This document shows positions 10,050 to 17,965 of a DNA stretch of 64,000 nucleotides, in pieces. The translations under genes and the position numbers were made by a program. Within the stretch, counting starts at the first letter, position 1; each line of letters begins with the position of its first letter. Source of the DNA: Paenibacillus qinlingensis. Its GTDB lineage: Bacteria > Bacillota > Bacilli > Paenibacillales > NBRC-103111. The DNA is taken from positions 124,001-188,000 of the forward strand of contig NZ_JABMKY010000014.1 of NCBI RefSeq assembly GCF_013204845.1, written 5' to 3'. The notes beneath the pieces are model-generated. The model saw only the letters and a program-made list of their open reading frames with translations. It ran no database searches and had not been told where the DNA came from.

Positions 10050-10120
10050 ACCAATATTTCATTGAGTTTATCACGATAGATTAGCCCATTTATGGAATGT
10101 AAAGAAAACTTTAGGTCGCG
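10050..10120 (-). promoter_or_regulatory. Promoter region of the giant SLH gene, homologous to the divergent one
   Basis: Read on the minus strand, this 70-base block runs from CGCGACCTAAAGTTTTCTTT through AATGGGCTAATCTA to GTGATAAA. It matches the plus-strand block at 10390-10460 position by position with few changes. TTTTCT/TTTCTT and TAATCT, 18-19 bases apart, could be the -35 and -10 elements. The gene start lies about 40 bases further on. Confidence 0.6.
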
Positions 10121-10389
10121 TTTGCAACGCACTTCTGGCAACCAGCATCTATCCGGCCCCCGAATTGCGACGATTTCCTCATCTGTGTAATGCGGATTCC
10201 CAAGAATCTAGCAAACGGAAGAATCCATGCCGAAATATAGCGGTCAAAATCGTGACACCGCAAAGCTCTCAAGCGGGAAAATGTGATCTTTAGGTTTAAT
10301 AGGGTGACAGCTCGCTATGTTCGTATTCCATAATAAATAGGCTGCTCATCAAGTTATGCGGGAAGCGACGGCTTTGCCGAAGCATCGAG

Positions 10390-10460
10390 CGCGAACTTAA
10401 AGTTTTCTTTATGTTTCATGAATGGGTTAATCTACCATGATAAAATACAACGAGAAAATC
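10390..10460 (+). promoter_or_regulatory. Promoter region of the plus-strand SLH gene, copy of the divergent promoter
   Basis: The block runs from CGCGAACTTAAAGTTTTC through AATGGGTTAATCTA to ATGATAAAA and is a mirror-placed copy of 10050-10120. Because the match extends well past any single binding site, it is likely a duplicated promoter, giving the two surface genes the same control. The 270 bases between the two blocks hold no gene that I can see. Confidence 0.6.
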
Positions 10461-10515
10461 GGTATTATTTGTCATATTTTAAGAGGAACACGCATGAAAC
10501 GACGAATGGCCTGTT

Positions 10516-13035
10516 TTGTATGCCGGATATATTAGCGGCTATAGCGATGGCACGATGAGAACGAACAATAAGATCACACGCCAGGAAGCGGCTGTGATGC
10601 TTGCCAAGCTGCTAAAGTTGGACACGTCCACGGGTTCCGATCTGAGCAAATTTACTGACTCCGCTCAAATCCCCGTTTGGAGCAAACCTATGAATTGCGC
10701 ATTCGTTGCTAATGGGATATATGGCGGTTATAACAACGGTACGATTGGATTCGATAATGCCTTGACACGTGCGGAGACGTTCGTCATGCTGGATCGCGCG
10801 CTGAGTGTCAAGGTCGCAGTCGCCTATGATCAAGCAGGCGTATATGGACCTGCAACTGGTCATGAGACGATCGTTGGCGACTTACATATTAACGCAAGTG
10901 GAGTAGCATTAAGGAACGTGACGATCAAAGGCAATCTAACGTTCGGCGAAGGGATTGGCGAAGGCGAAGCGATGATTCTGGACGTTAAAGTAGATGGAGT
11001 TACTTTCGTTCGCGGTGGAGGCTTGCATTCTGTCTATATCGTAGAATCGGATCTTGGCGAGGTTGAAGTGAATAAGCCATCCGGCGATATTAGAGTCGCA
11101 ATAGACGATCAGAGTAAGATAAATCATATTATGATGTACACCAATACGACAATAACATCTACAACTGCAGCAGAAGCGAATGCAGCAGTATTATCAAAAA
11201 ACGCTATGAAGCGAGAAGTAAACGTATTAGCATTTTCACCAAGTGCAGCAGGTTCAGGTGCAGCAGCTGGATCAACTCCAGCTATTCTTATAGGTAAACC
11301 AGCTATAATCACTGCTTCTGTTGCAGCAATACCTGCAGTTGGGGTACCTCAGGCGGTTTCAATTCAAGTTAACGTAGATACACTTAATGTTGCAAGCGAC
11401 CATTCCCAAACGAGTGTAACAGGCAACATCGATAACCTTACTGTTACCGCAGACGATACAATCGTCACGACAAATGGTAATATAAGTAAAGCTACTATTT
11501 CCGGGAATAACAACTCAATTGTGAATCAAGGTACGATCGGGACCTTAACCACTACCCCTGGATCGTCGAACAATACGGTGAGTATAGTCTACGATAACGG
11601 CACTACGAAGGACGTTGGATTAGTAGGTGGTTCCACCCTCACAGACGTTAACTCCACGAATCCTGCTGTAACGATTACTCCTGATTCTACGACGACGGTA
11701 GAGATTCTCGCGACACCGACAGCCGATCCTGCTAGCGGAAATATCGCGATAGGTACGCTAGTATCGCTTAGCGCAACGGGTGGTGCAAAAATCTACTTTA
11801 CATTAGATGGCAGCGTACCCACCACGTCCAGCACGCCGTATTCGGGACCGCTAATCATAATGAGCAGTAGAACAATCAAAGCTATCGCCGTTAAGGATGG
11901 CTCGACGAATAGCTCGGTTGCGAGCTTTGAATATACGGTCGTGAGTCAAATCGTTTTGCCAGACTCCATTTCACCTTTGACTCAAGGAGAATCCTATACC
12001 GGCAGCGTAGCGAAGCTATCTGGAGGAACGGGAGCCATTACTTATGCAGTGACGAGTGGAGTACTGCCTGCGGGGCTGACTTTGAATCCAAGCACGGGAG
12101 CGATTACCGGAATTCCAAACGATAGCGGTTCGTACACCTTTACGATCAGTGCGACGGATTCGGCATGGCTTCAGGATACAGGAACAAAGCAATATACGGG
12201 TACTATCGCGCCTGCATTAACGTCTGCATTAGATTTGATCAATGAAGCATCAGAATCGGGTGTATGGACGGATGTTAATGCTGATACGTTTGCCAACGCA
12301 GGCGTAACGGGGGTCACGTCGTCTAACCTAGCAGCTGTCAAGGATGCGCTGGACGACGACGATAATGCACCTTGGACGGTTGCAGAACTTCAAGACATTG
12401 TTGATGAAGTTATTAATAAACTTACAAAGCAAGCGGCGTTGAACACGATAAATATGGCTGCGTCTGCGACTGACTGGATCGGCGTTACTACTGACACGTT
12501 TGCCACTGCAGGTGTGACTGGGGTTGATTCTTCTAACCTTTCAGCTGTCACTGCTGCTCTGAACGTGAATGGCTCAACTGCCAGATCCCTTGCTCAGATC
12601 CAAGCCGTTGTCGATAATGTCGATACGCCGCTAGCTCTTGATTTGATCGACAATGCATCACAATCCGACAATTGGAGCAGCGTCACGGTAGAAACGTTTG
12701 AAGCTGCCGGAATGATCGGCGTTACAGAAGAAAACGTAATTAGTATCACAATCGCACTTGGGTATGGCTACACTGGGTATTTGTCTTCTAGCGCTCTTCA
12801 AAATGCAATCAACTTAATCCTATCTGCGATTGGCGTTGCACTTAGCGATATCAACGACGCAGCGGAATCTGGAGATTGGGGTCTGATTTCCGAGGACCAA
12901 CTCAATATGATCGGTGTGAGAGAAGTCAATGCATCGAATGTAACGCAAATCGTCAACATTCTTAAAGCTCAAATAGGGCACGTTTGGACCGTAGCAGAGC
13001 TTCAAGCCAGTATCAAAGGCATTCTAGGGCAATAA
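10516..13035 (+). CDS. SLH-domain surface protein, N-terminus damaged
   Basis: The open frame begins inside an SLH domain (AGYISGYSDGTMR, ITRQEAAVMLAKLL), followed by a second SLH stretch to about residue 100, a beta-helix-like region rich in Thr/Val/Asn, a chitobiase C-terminal-like module (about 413-475, IYFTLDGSVPTT), a putative Ig module (about 482-560, LPAGLTLNPSTGAITGIP) and four helical repeats of about 65 residues (about 568-839). A normal start exists upstream: AGAGG site, ATG at 10494 and codons for MKRRMACFVC, which look like the beginning of a signal peptide, but this frame stops at once. A deletion that removed the rest of the signal peptide and the start of the first SLH domain, and shifted frame, explains both. 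The TTG at 10516 has no proper site, so the gene is probably not exported or is a recent pseudogene. Confidence 0.75.
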   Translation: MYAGYISGYSDGTMRTNNKITRQEAAVMLAKLLKLDTSTGSDLSKFTDSAQIPVWSKPMNCAFVANGIYGGYNNGTIGFDNALTRAETFVMLDRALSVKVAVAYDQAGVYGPATGHETIVGDLHINASGVALRNVTIKGNLTFGEGIGEGEAMILDVKVDGVTFVRGGGLHSVYIVESDLGEVEVNKPSGDIRVAIDDQSKINHIMMYTNTTITSTTAAEANAAVLSKNAMKREVNVLAFSPSAAGSGAAAGSTPAILIGKPAIITASVAAIPAVGVPQAVSIQVNVDTLNVASDHSQTSVTGNIDNLTVTADDTIVTTNGNISKATISGNNNSIVNQGTIGTLTTTPGSSNNTVSIVYDNGTTKDVGLVGGSTLTDVNSTNPAVTITPDSTTTVEILATPTADPASGNIAIGTLVSLSATGGAKIYFTLDGSVPTTSSTPYSGPLIIMSSRTIKAIAVKDGSTNSSVASFEYTVVSQIVLPDSISPLTQGESYTGSVAKLSGGTGAITYAVTSGVLPAGLTLNPSTGAITGIPNDSGSYTFTISATDSAWLQDTGTKQYTGTIAPALTSALDLINEASESGVWTDVNADTFANAGVTGVTSSNLAAVKDALDDDDNAPWTVAELQDIVDEVINKLTKQAALNTINMAASATDWIGVTTDTFATAGVTGVDSSNLSAVTAALNVNGSTARSLAQIQAVVDNVDTPLALDLIDNASQSDNWSSVTVETFEAAGMIGVTEENVISITIALGYGYTGYLSSSALQNAINLILSAIGVALSDINDAAESGDWGLISEDQLNMIGVREVNASNVTQIVNILKAQIGHVWTVAELQASIKGILGQ

Positions 13036-13090
13036 GAGTAATAGGAAACTGAACTACACGAATCGATGCTAATCTAAACCATCCTAAGAA

Positions 13091-13135
13091 AAACCGTCGG
13101 GGAGAAATTTATTTCCCTGACGGTTCTTTATTTTT
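13091..13135 (+). terminator. Rho-independent terminator after the SLH gene
   Basis: AACCGTC and GACGGTT arms extended by GGGGA/TCCC, then TTCTTTATTTTT. It lies 56 bases after the stop codon. Confidence 0.85.
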
Positions 13136-13184
13136 GTGCTAACGGACAGTTTGTATCAGACAAAAATGTCCAATAGCGCCCGGC

Positions 13185-13215
13185 GAAAAAGACACTCTCG
13201 CTTGAGTGCCTTTTC
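13185..13215 (-). terminator. Terminator after the alpha/beta hydrolase gene
   Basis: On the minus strand AAAAGGCACTC, a six-base loop and GAGTGTCTTTTTC form a stem followed by a T-run, about 105 bases past the stop. Confidence 0.7.
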
Positions 13216-13320
13216 ACTTTCCCGATTCTATTAACAAAACTTCAACTAGGAATCCGCCAGTTGCTTTTACATAGAATGTTTATCTATGAGAATGTTGTGG
13301 GGATTCCATGTCAAAACCGA

Positions 13321-14265
13321 CTATGTGGCATCCTTCTGTTCTAGCCATCTCAAAATCGTTTGATTTGTTTCCTGCGGCTTTTCCTCCTGGATCCAATGAC
13401 CGCAATCCAAATTGACCACTTCCACATTCGGCACGAACTTTGTAAGGTTTTCGGACTTCGCAATCACATCTCGGTCGCCGTAGATCATGAGGGTCGGCTG
13501 CTGGATGATTGGGTTCACTTTCGCCAATAAGCGCCAGTTGCGGTCAAGATTCCTGTACCAATTTATGCTGCCCGTGAACCCTGATGTTTCAAAAGCGGAG
13601 ACGTAAACGGCCAGCTCGCTTTCGCTCATTACGGGCTCACCGAGCGGTGTTTCTGCTCTGGCGAGGTTGATCAACGCCATACCTGGCTCAGGTGCTCTGA
13701 GAGGTTCGTTCTTCCGGTACAGGTTACGAAGAAACCTGTATGTATTGTCTTCGAATACGGCGTCCGCGACGCCTGGCTGTCGATTGAAATGGACGAAGTA
13801 GAAATCGCCGCCAAGTATTTCTTCCATGAACTCGATCCAGGGTTTTTCTCCGCGCTCTTGGTAAGGCAAGCTCAGATTTATCACTTTATTGACGCGGTTG
13901 GGATGCAACAAGGTCAGTCCCCAAACGACGAATGCACCCCAGTCATGACCTACAAAGGTAGCGTCCTCGTATCCATAGTAATCAAGAAGCGCGATGAGAT
14001 CACCCGACAAGTGTTCAATGTCATAGTCTGTTACTTCGGTCGGACGGGATGAGTTGCCGTAACCCCGCTGGTTGGGAACGATGACATGGTAGCCCGCTGC
14101 AGCAAGTGCATCCATCTGATGGCGCCAAGAAAAGGCATGCTCTGGCCAGCCGTGGCAGAGTACAATAGGTTTGCCTGCGTTTTCTCGGCCTGCTTCAAAC
14201 ACTTCAAGTTCTACACCGTTAACTGAAATAAGGGTGGGCTTGGGAAAATCGATTGGATTAAACAT
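13321..14265 (-). CDS. Alpha/beta hydrolase, epoxide hydrolase-like
   Basis: 314-residue cytoplasmic enzyme of the alpha/beta-hydrolase fold. Visible landmarks are the oxyanion-hole motif HGWPEHAFSW, the nucleophile elbow GHDWGAF (Asp as nucleophile, as in epoxide hydrolases and haloalkane dehalogenases), a late acid around YGDRDVI and the catalytic His in CGHWIQEEKP. The HGWP and GHDWG pair favours a soluble epoxide hydrolase over other subfamilies; the natural substrate cannot be read from sequence. The ATG at 14265 follows AAGGAGG. It is divergent from a WYL-type repressor with a palindromic operator between them, so it is likely repressed until an inducing compound is present. Confidence 0.88.
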   Translation of the reverse strand: MFNPIDFPKPTLISVNGVELEVFEAGRENAGKPIVLCHGWPEHAFSWRHQMDALAAAGYHVIVPNQRGYGNSSRPTEVTDYDIEHLSGDLIALLDYYGYEDATFVGHDWGAFVVWGLTLLHPNRVNKVINLSLPYQERGEKPWIEFMEEILGGDFYFVHFNRQPGVADAVFEDNTYRFLRNLYRKNEPLRAPEPGMALINLARAETPLGEPVMSESELAVYVSAFETSGFTGSINWYRNLDRNWRLLAKVNPIIQQPTLMIYGDRDVIAKSENLTKFVPNVEVVNLDCGHWIQEEKPQETNQTILRWLEQKDAT

Positions 14266-14309
14266 TAAATTAAAACCTCCTTCTTGTGATACCTGTAGTA
14301 TACTGGATA

Positions 14310-14335
14310 AAAGGTGACATCAATTTGTCACCTTT
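14310..14335. promoter_or_regulatory. Perfect operator palindrome between hydrolase and WYL regulator
   Basis: AAAGGTGACA, a six-base spacer and TGTCACCTTT make a perfect 10-base inverted repeat. A TATACT element lies at 14297-14304 and reads acceptably on both strands, so the palindrome covers the hydrolase promoter and the leader of the regulator gene. It is the obvious binding site for the regulator. Confidence 0.75.
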
Positions 14336-14366
14336 CTGAAATTAAGTTCAAATTAAGAGGGCAATT

Positions 14367-15281
14367 ATGAACAAAGTGGAGAGACTCATTTCGATTATCA
14401 TGGTATTGCTGAGGAAAGAAATTGTTTCTACAACGAAATTCTCACAACTATTCAATGTCTCCAAAAGAACGATCCTTCGAGATATGGAAACATTGAACTT
14501 ATCGAACATCCCGATCTACTCTGTCAATGGCGTCAAAGGCGGATACGGCATAATGGACGAATACAAGGTCGATAAACGCCTTCTAAGCAGCTCCGATTTA
14601 CAGAATATATTGGCTGCGCTCGGCGGATTGGAACAACTCCTCTTTACTGAGGATGTGGAAAGAACGATACAAAAAATAGAGGCAATGGTTAGTCCATTGT
14701 CTCTGAATCGTTCCATTCAACTGTCATTTTATGATTGGGAAGGTCGGTCCGAGATTCTTGAAACCGTAAAGACATGTCAAGAATCCATATCCAAGAAAAG
14801 GCTGGTTTCATTTGATTATACAGATAAAGACGGGGTTGTAACGGATAGAATCGTTGAGCCCTATGAGCTGCATTTTAGCGAATCGAGTTGGTACTTGAAA
14901 GGATTCTGTTTACATCGACAGGGATCTCGAACATTCAAGTTATCCCGAATCGATCATATTACTATGAATGAACGCGCGTTTCATCCTAGAGAAGATTGGT
15001 CTGAGCAAGGACACGAAGCAAGTTATCTACCGCAATTCGTCACGATTAAGGCATGGATATCGCCCAGCATAAAAGATCAAATCATCGAAAGGTATGGTAG
15101 AAAAAGTATTGAAGACCATGGTTCTGGACTTTTGTTAGCAACCATATTTGTCCCTCAAAATTATATGGGATTTCAACTTTTAGCAAGCTTCGGCACTCAT
15201 CTAAAAGTTGTAGAGCCCAAAACCTACGTTGAAGACTTTCGAAATTATTTATCTAAAATGATGGAGAACTATCCTGATTAA
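14367..15281 (+). CDS. WYL-domain transcriptional regulator (DeoR/YafY type)
   Basis: 304 residues. An N-terminal HTH_11 winged helix (about 5-60, with TTKFSQLFNVSKRTILRDME) is followed by a WYL domain (about 135-210), recognisable from the block LVSFDYTDKDG, then EPYELHFSESSWYLKGFC and KLSRIDHI, and a C-terminal extension. Proteins of this class bind DNA as dimers and sense a small ligand or nucleic acid through WYL. Here it is divergent from an epoxide-hydrolase-like gene and the intergenic palindrome suggests it represses both. WYL proteins also control some defence loci, but nothing here points that way. Confidence 0.88.
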   Translation: MNKVERLISIIMVLLRKEIVSTTKFSQLFNVSKRTILRDMETLNLSNIPIYSVNGVKGGYGIMDEYKVDKRLLSSSDLQNILAALGGLEQLLFTEDVERTIQKIEAMVSPLSLNRSIQLSFYDWEGRSEILETVKTCQESISKKRLVSFDYTDKDGVVTDRIVEPYELHFSESSWYLKGFCLHRQGSRTFKLSRIDHITMNERAFHPREDWSEQGHEASYLPQFVTIKAWISPSIKDQIIERYGRKSIEDHGSGLLLATIFVPQNYMGFQLLASFGTHLKVVEPKTYVEDFRNYLSKMMENYPD

Positions 15282-15382
15282 GGTCTCGTCTCGGCTATAT
15301 GACCGGTTCCACATGAGATGGGTCTTTACGACGGTTCTTCATAGATTTAGCATTGAAGTTTTAACCTTCAACTCAACTTCTT

Positions 15383-15406
15383 GGCGTCACTTATGATACG
15401 GTTCAC
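15383..15406 (-). other. Outer attachment-like repeat (rlmH end copy A)
   Basis: On the minus strand this site reads GGTGAACCGTATCATAAG followed by TGA: codons for GEPYHK and stop, the exact end of RlmH. Upstream of it the sequence is no longer rlmH-like, so only about 21 bases are shared, as expected for an attachment site and not for a gene duplication. Confidence 0.6.
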
Positions 15407-15503
15407 CGTGTCATCTATAGAAAGAAATTAAAAAGGCCGCCCAGAAGGTGATGCCCATACTTCATCTGGCAACTTAAAAAGCCTATCCAAGACTCAAAAT
15501 AAA

Positions 15504-15551
15504 AAAAATCCTTAAAACAATTACACCAAAATAATTGTTTTAAGGATTTTT
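15504..15551. terminator. Bidirectional terminator, perfect 20-base-pair stem
   Basis: Left arm 15504-15523 and right arm 15532-15551 are perfectly complementary (AAAAATCCTTAAAACAATTA and its complement) around an eight-base loop. A-run before and T-run after make it work on both strands. It closes the minus-strand gene at 15700. The rest of 15282-15699 holds the attachment-like repeat and no gene that I can see. Confidence 0.75.
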
Positions 15552-15699
15552 CGTTCCTTTAATCTAGAAATAGCTGTTACCCTATTTTCCAGACGACCTT
15601 TCGGAAGGGTCTTTCATATGAAAGTCATTTTATCGTCTTTAACAAATTATATTGGGATAGATGTCGTTAACTTCAATATTATTTATGTTACTTTGATAT

Positions 15700-16071
15700 T
15701 TATGCTCTCCAACCTAATTCTTTATATAATCTTTTAATCTGCTGGATAAAGCTATCTTCTTCTCTTCCTTTTGCACTTATCTCATCATTTGTAGTTGTTG
15801 CCCATCTAAATATCTGTTCAATACTGCCATAACTTCTTTTAAACGCTTTTGCAAGTTTTAATGAGTTTTCTTTTGTTGGTGCAAAAGAAAGCACGATTCT
15901 TAACTCCTCATCTGTCCATGGCTTTCCCTTATTTGAAGTATCAAAATCTTCTTCCTCTTCGAGTTTAAATATTAAACTCCTTGTGTATTTTATGAGCTCT
16001 TTCTTTTCTAATCTATCAACATCTGAATTTAGCAAATTGATCAATGCTTCTTTGAATTCTTTTTTCTTCAT
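15700..16071 (-). CDS. Hypothetical protein with SANT/Myb-like segment
   Basis: 123 residues, charged, no signal or membrane segment. An acidic helix (FKLEEEEDFD) precedes a block beginning GKPWTDEELRIVLSFAP and running through AKAFKRSYGSIEQIFRWA, whose W-T-x-E-E-L start and spacing resemble a single SANT/Myb or homeodomain-like DNA-binding helix bundle. The ATG at 16071 follows AGAGGAG. It is AT-rich compared with the flanking core genes and sits in the outer rlmH-end island. Similar small domains occur beside restriction and other defence genes, but I cannot assign a role. Confidence 0.6.
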   Translation of the reverse strand: MKKKEFKEALINLLNSDVDRLEKKELIKYTRSLIFKLEEEEDFDTSNKGKPWTDEELRIVLSFAPTKENSLKLAKAFKRSYGSIEQIFRWATTTNDEISAKGREEDSFIQQIKRLYKELGWRA

Positions 16072-16180
16072 TACTCTTCTCCTCTGAAGGAATCTTTTTA
16101 ATTTTTTCCTCCAAGCTAAATGGTTAGATGATACGGATTAGCTAAACTGATTATGCTTCTATACCCTGCATTATCTATAT

Positions 16181-16528
16181 TTAAGAAGTCGGTGCTGAGG
16201 GTGGTGTGCTCGAGGTGTTCCCTTTGTTTTTGGACCTCTTTCCCCGCTTTTTTAATTTCTTTTTGTTTTTCTTCTCTTTTTTAATCTGCTTTTCAATTAA
16301 TTCCCGAACACGATACATTTTATATTCAATGTCATCCACGCTATTTAATTTGTCGTCCAAGCTTCTATCAATTCTAACAATATGATCTAGGTATAACTTC
16401 TTTATTTCACTATCTTGTTCGTCTTTTAACATTTCTAATATCTTTAGCTTAGTCTGATTATGTCCTTCAACAATTTTCATTCCAATTGAAAGAGCATTTT
16501 GAATTTCCTTATTTAATTCTGAATCCAT
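16181..16528 (-). CDS. Hypothetical coiled-coil protein with lysine-rich tail
   Basis: 115 residues from the ATG at 16528, which follows GGGGTG at good spacing. The first 80 residues are mostly helical with heptad-like hydrophobics; the tail holds an extremely basic run (KKEKKNKKKLKKRGKRSKNK) and ends TSSTPPSAPTS. The basic tail suggests nucleic-acid or membrane contact. It lies in the same island as the SANT-like gene, about 110 bases upstream of it, and is transcribed the same way. No family recognised. Confidence 0.5.
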   Translation of the reverse strand: MDSELNKEIQNALSIGMKIVEGHNQTKLKILEMLKDEQDSEIKKLYLDHIVRIDRSLDDKLNSVDDIEYKMYRVRELIEKQIKKEKKNKKKLKKRGKRSKNKGNTSSTPPSAPTS

Positions 16529-16623
16529 AAAAATCACCCCATCTTAATAGTACAAAACAACCATGGGAACCACAACAATATTTAGCACTAGTGCTCTTGT
16601 ATCCCGAGTTTCAAAATTTCACC

Positions 16624-16790
16624 GTCACTTATGATACTGTCCCCCGATTAATCTAATCGCCTTATACACCTGCTCCAGAAGAGCACATGCATTAGTTCGT
16701 GCGGCAGTTGATGCGGCCGAATTTTCAATCACTTTCTCGGTGCGGGAAACTAGTGCCGCGAACAGTCCGAGCGAGCTGTACACCCATTAC
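16624..16790 (-). pseudogene. Degenerate rlmH 3' end (copy B), inner island boundary
   Basis: Reading the minus strand, about 165 bases align with the rlmH region coding for SLGLSSELL through INRGEPYHK and stop: CTCGCTCGG, GGCCGCAT, CTGCCGCAC, GAGCAG and ATTAATCGGGGG are kept in order, while the frame is broken by substitutions and indels. It ends with the same TATCATAAGTGAC core. It is therefore an old rlmH end left behind when an element inserted and supplied a new end, or the end from an incoming element. 16538-16936 holds this and nothing else that I can see. Confidence 0.65.
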
Positions 16791-16936
16791 GTTAAGTGGT
16801 GCGGATGTGTCCGGCTGATCCCGCTTCATTGCAACTGAAATGCCTCTTCGAATCCCTTCTAACTTCTGCCGCACCGAGGGTCGAATGGCCTGAGAATGGT
16901 GTTATAGGATGTCGGTGAATGCGGGGTTAAGCGAAG

Positions 16937-17776
16937 TTACTTTCTTTCCAGCTTTAGTTCTTTAATCTGATATTCTAAATCACACAATACGGTTACTGTT
17001 TTCTCAATAATTCCGTAAATCTTAAATTCGCATGTAATTTCACTTTCTTGTTTATAAAAATCGATTAGAACGAGGTCTTTATGATCTTCAACTATTCTGT
17101 CAGCAATACTTCTTCTAAGTCGTTTAAATTTCATACTGTCTACAAACGTAGCTTTGATATGTTCAAGCTCAGAGCCAAACCTGCTTGTCAAAAGTCCCTT
17201 TAGGATGTCCCAAGTTATTCCAGAAGTAACTGACCCACTAATAAACAATAAAATTTCTTCAAATCCTCCAGATGCCCCACCGTCAAACCGAGATTGCTGA
17301 TGCCGAATTGTCTTAGCGATCACATTTTGAGAAGATAAAAGTTGCCTTAAATCGTCTGCTACTCCCCAACCTCCACCTTCGCGTGCTTTAATTACGAAGC
17401 CGTCCTCGTCCACTATCTTATCTAGTATTTCAAAATTATTATGGCTTGTGATTGTATCCAAATGCTCCAAATCCTGAAAAAACAATTCACATTTCTCTAT
17501 TACTTTGTTGATAATTTGTTTGTTATCTTCACTCAAATCTATTTCGTGGAAAATTAAGTTTGTTTGGATATAATATTTATCGCCTACTACGTTGGTGTTA
17601 AAGTTTAACCAGTCCCCCTTAGCTTGAATAATTTCTATATGTAAATCATTAATTTTTCCCTCAGTTACCAGCGCGTTTGCTATTTCATAACTTTTTAGAT
17701 GTGTAATGTCGGTCTTATAGTCATCAGTATTCCAGTCCATTTTTTCTAAATACAGTTCAAAATATAAATTGGACAT
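16937..17776 (-). CDS. Hypothetical protein of the inner rlmH island
   Basis: 279 residues, AT-rich gene; ATG at 17776 with GGAGGAG site. The N-terminal half is a charged alpha/beta region without known motifs; a glycine-rich turn (REGGGWG) is followed by a second one (FDGGASGGFEEI) leading into a hydrophobic stretch LLFISGSVTSGITWDILKGLL, then a basic segment (KFKRLRRSIADR) and a C-terminal beta-rich part. The hydrophobic stretch could be one membrane or pore helix. It is the only gene between two rlmH-end repeats, so it is cargo. A defence or toxin role is possible from context only. Confidence 0.55.
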   Translation of the reverse strand: MSNLYFELYLEKMDWNTDDYKTDITHLKSYEIANALVTEGKINDLHIEIIQAKGDWLNFNTNVVGDKYYIQTNLIFHEIDLSEDNKQIINKVIEKCELFFQDLEHLDTITSHNNFEILDKIVDEDGFVIKAREGGGWGVADDLRQLLSSQNVIAKTIRHQQSRFDGGASGGFEEILLFISGSVTSGITWDILKGLLTSRFGSELEHIKATFVDSMKFKRLRRSIADRIVEDHKDLVLIDFYKQESEITCEFKIYGIIEKTVTVLCDLEYQIKELKLERK

Positions 17777-17950
17777 ATTAGCTCCTCCAAAGCTTAAAAA
17801 GTAATTTCACCTAACGTCTCTCGCATTCACTAACCTCCGGAGGAGGTTGTCCGCGGCGCCAGTTTCATCGAGAATAACTTCTGTTGACCGAGGGACGTCG
17901 GGCCCGGTGCGTGAATATGGCGAAATGCAATTTCTACCCACTTTTTCGCC

Positions 17951-17965
17951 GTCACTTATGATACG
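17951..17965 (-). other. Attachment-like core at the true rlmH end (copy C)
   Basis: Minus-strand CGTATCATAAGTGAC, overlapping the last codons and the stop of rlmH. The staphylococcal SCC attB contains TATCATAA(A/G)TGA at the same place. Confidence 0.6.

Larger units (their letters stand above)
15386..17965. mobile_element. Two tandem small islands at the rlmH 3' end (SCC-like, no recombinase)
   Basis: The last codons of rlmH with the stop (minus-strand core TATCATAAGTGAC) recur twice downstream of the gene, at 15386-15400 and 16624-16637, in the same direction as the true rlmH end at 17951-17965. They cut the stretch into two segments of about 1.2 and 1.3 kb that are visibly AT-rich and encode only three proteins of unknown function. 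Staphylococcal cassette elements insert at precisely this core in rlmH and leave direct repeats of it. No ccr-type serine recombinase or other integrase is present, so these would be mobilised in trans or be deletion remnants. Confidence 0.6.

Noticed and set aside
15386-17965. Simple duplication of the rlmH locus
   Set aside because: Copy A keeps only the last 21 bases and the intervening DNA is AT-rich and unrelated to the rlmH neighbourhood, which fits repeated insertion better.
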